Source of the DNA: a bacterium | GTDB lineage: Bacteria > Zhuqueibacterota > QNDG01 > DSAB01 | Assembly (NCBI GenBank): GCA_016931965.1 | Contig: JAFGDT010000107.1 | Coordinates: 58,912-122,911 of the forward strand | DNA length: 64,000 nt | Reading direction: 5' to 3' | In this document: in pieces, positions 63,699-64,000 of the stretch | How the letters are laid out: each line of letters starts with the position of its first letter | Numbering within the stretch: position 1 is the first letter of the stretch | Notes under the pieces: model-generated | Told to the model about the DNA's origin: nothing | Seen by the model: only the letters and a program-made list of their open reading frames with translations | Databases searched by the model: none | Position numbers and translations under genes: made by a program

Positions 63699-64000
63699 GT
63701 CTTTAATGGGATTTCTGGGATTAAAGGATTAACTGGATTATGAAGATAGATCGCGAGGTATTTGCCAATTCTCCCAAAAGGAGAAATTTGGGAATAATGA
63801 TATTAATCATATATACAAAGCCGAGATTTCTTGTTTCATTCGCTCTGCCTCTTTAAACAGGAAATGATAGGTAGAACCTGCACCCTACATCATTACTCTA
63901 TATGATTCAATATAATCCTAATGCAGCCTAAAGGCTGCAATCAAATAAATAATTTCGTATATTAGTCTAAAAAGCCATGAAAAACTTTCTCAGTCAAAAT

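Larger units (their letters stand above)
63570..64000. other. Non-coding right end with three short hairpins (431 bp)
   Basis: No protein or RNA gene recognised. Contains the two terminators listed and a perfect 8-bp hairpin TGCAGCCT-AA-AGGCTGCA (63922-63939) without T-run. A short ATG frame opens at the edge (63977) without a ribosome site and cannot be judged. Confidence 0.55.

Noticed and set aside
1..64000. CRISPR arrays, tRNA, rRNA and insertion sequences
   Set aside because: No regularly spaced direct repeats, no T-loop-like intergenic cloverleaf and no transposase-like protein were found in reading the intergenic gaps.

Overview
The window reads as chromosomal DNA of an uncultured Gram-negative bacterium. 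Outer-membrane biology is implied by a TolC-family protein, two membrane-fusion proteins, a TonB/ExbB pair, a heptose kinase, a GT9 heptosyltransferase-like enzyme and a PpiD-like chaperone. A serine palmitoyltransferase-type gene, Tat-exported sugar enzymes, an archaeal-type stand-alone GMP synthase ATPase subunit and multi-receiver hybrid kinases together suggest an FCB-group or Calditrichota/KSB1-like lineage. That placement is inference from gene content; no rRNA or tRNA gene was found to settle it.

Layout. 0-5.9 kb: signal transduction (end of a CheA-type protein, CheB, a REC-GAF-kinase-REC3-HPt hybrid kinase, a response regulator with a decayed ATPase domain). 5.9-11.2 kb, minus strand: a PpiD-like foldase, then a Tat-exported sugar isomerase/oxidoreductase/PIG-L operon closed by a hairpin. 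11.7-19.4 kb: uvrB-purD, ychF, coaE, manC with a PTS IIA-like gene and a zinc-ribbon gene. 19.4-23.1 kb: a candidate bacterial ceramide locus (GNAT-type acyltransferase, serine palmitoyltransferase, divergent epimerase/reductase). 23.1-31.8 kb: unknown membrane proteins, flavin reductase, cutA, tonB-exbB, heptose kinase, GT2, a HAD phosphatase and PAP2.

31.8-38.3 kb: GMP synthase ATPase subunit, guaB, rpsT, a DUF2953-GerW-small protein-dut cluster and a second hybrid kinase. 38.3-39.3 kb: a RhuM-family pseudogene. 39.5-42.3 kb, minus strand: an ArsR-controlled operon (arsR, permease, thioredoxin-like protein, ProC-like protein) with a sigma70-like promoter overlapped by a 24-bp palindrome and a second operator copy. 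42.4-47.6 kb: SixA-like phosphatase, FprA flavoprotein, an 85-bp inverted-repeat element, an SNase-like nuclease, an SPFH/NfeD pair and a degenerate SDR. 47.8-55 kb: ylxR-like gene, mutL-miaA, a divergent Fpg/Nei glycosylase, a TSGG-repeat exported protein, a UPF0104 membrane protein and a lytic transglycosylase. 55-57.4 kb: two glycosyltransferases. 57.7-63.6 kb: a MacA-MacA-MacB permease-TolC efflux operon with no ATPase gene, ended by strong terminators.

Themes: cell-envelope lipid and sugar synthesis (manC, heptose kinase, GT2/GT4/GT9, sphingolipid genes, PAP2), envelope export and maintenance (efflux, PpiD, transglycosylase), DNA repair and tRNA modification (uvrB, mutL, miaA, fpg), purine synthesis (purD, guaB, GMP synthase subunit) and multi-domain phosphorelay signalling.
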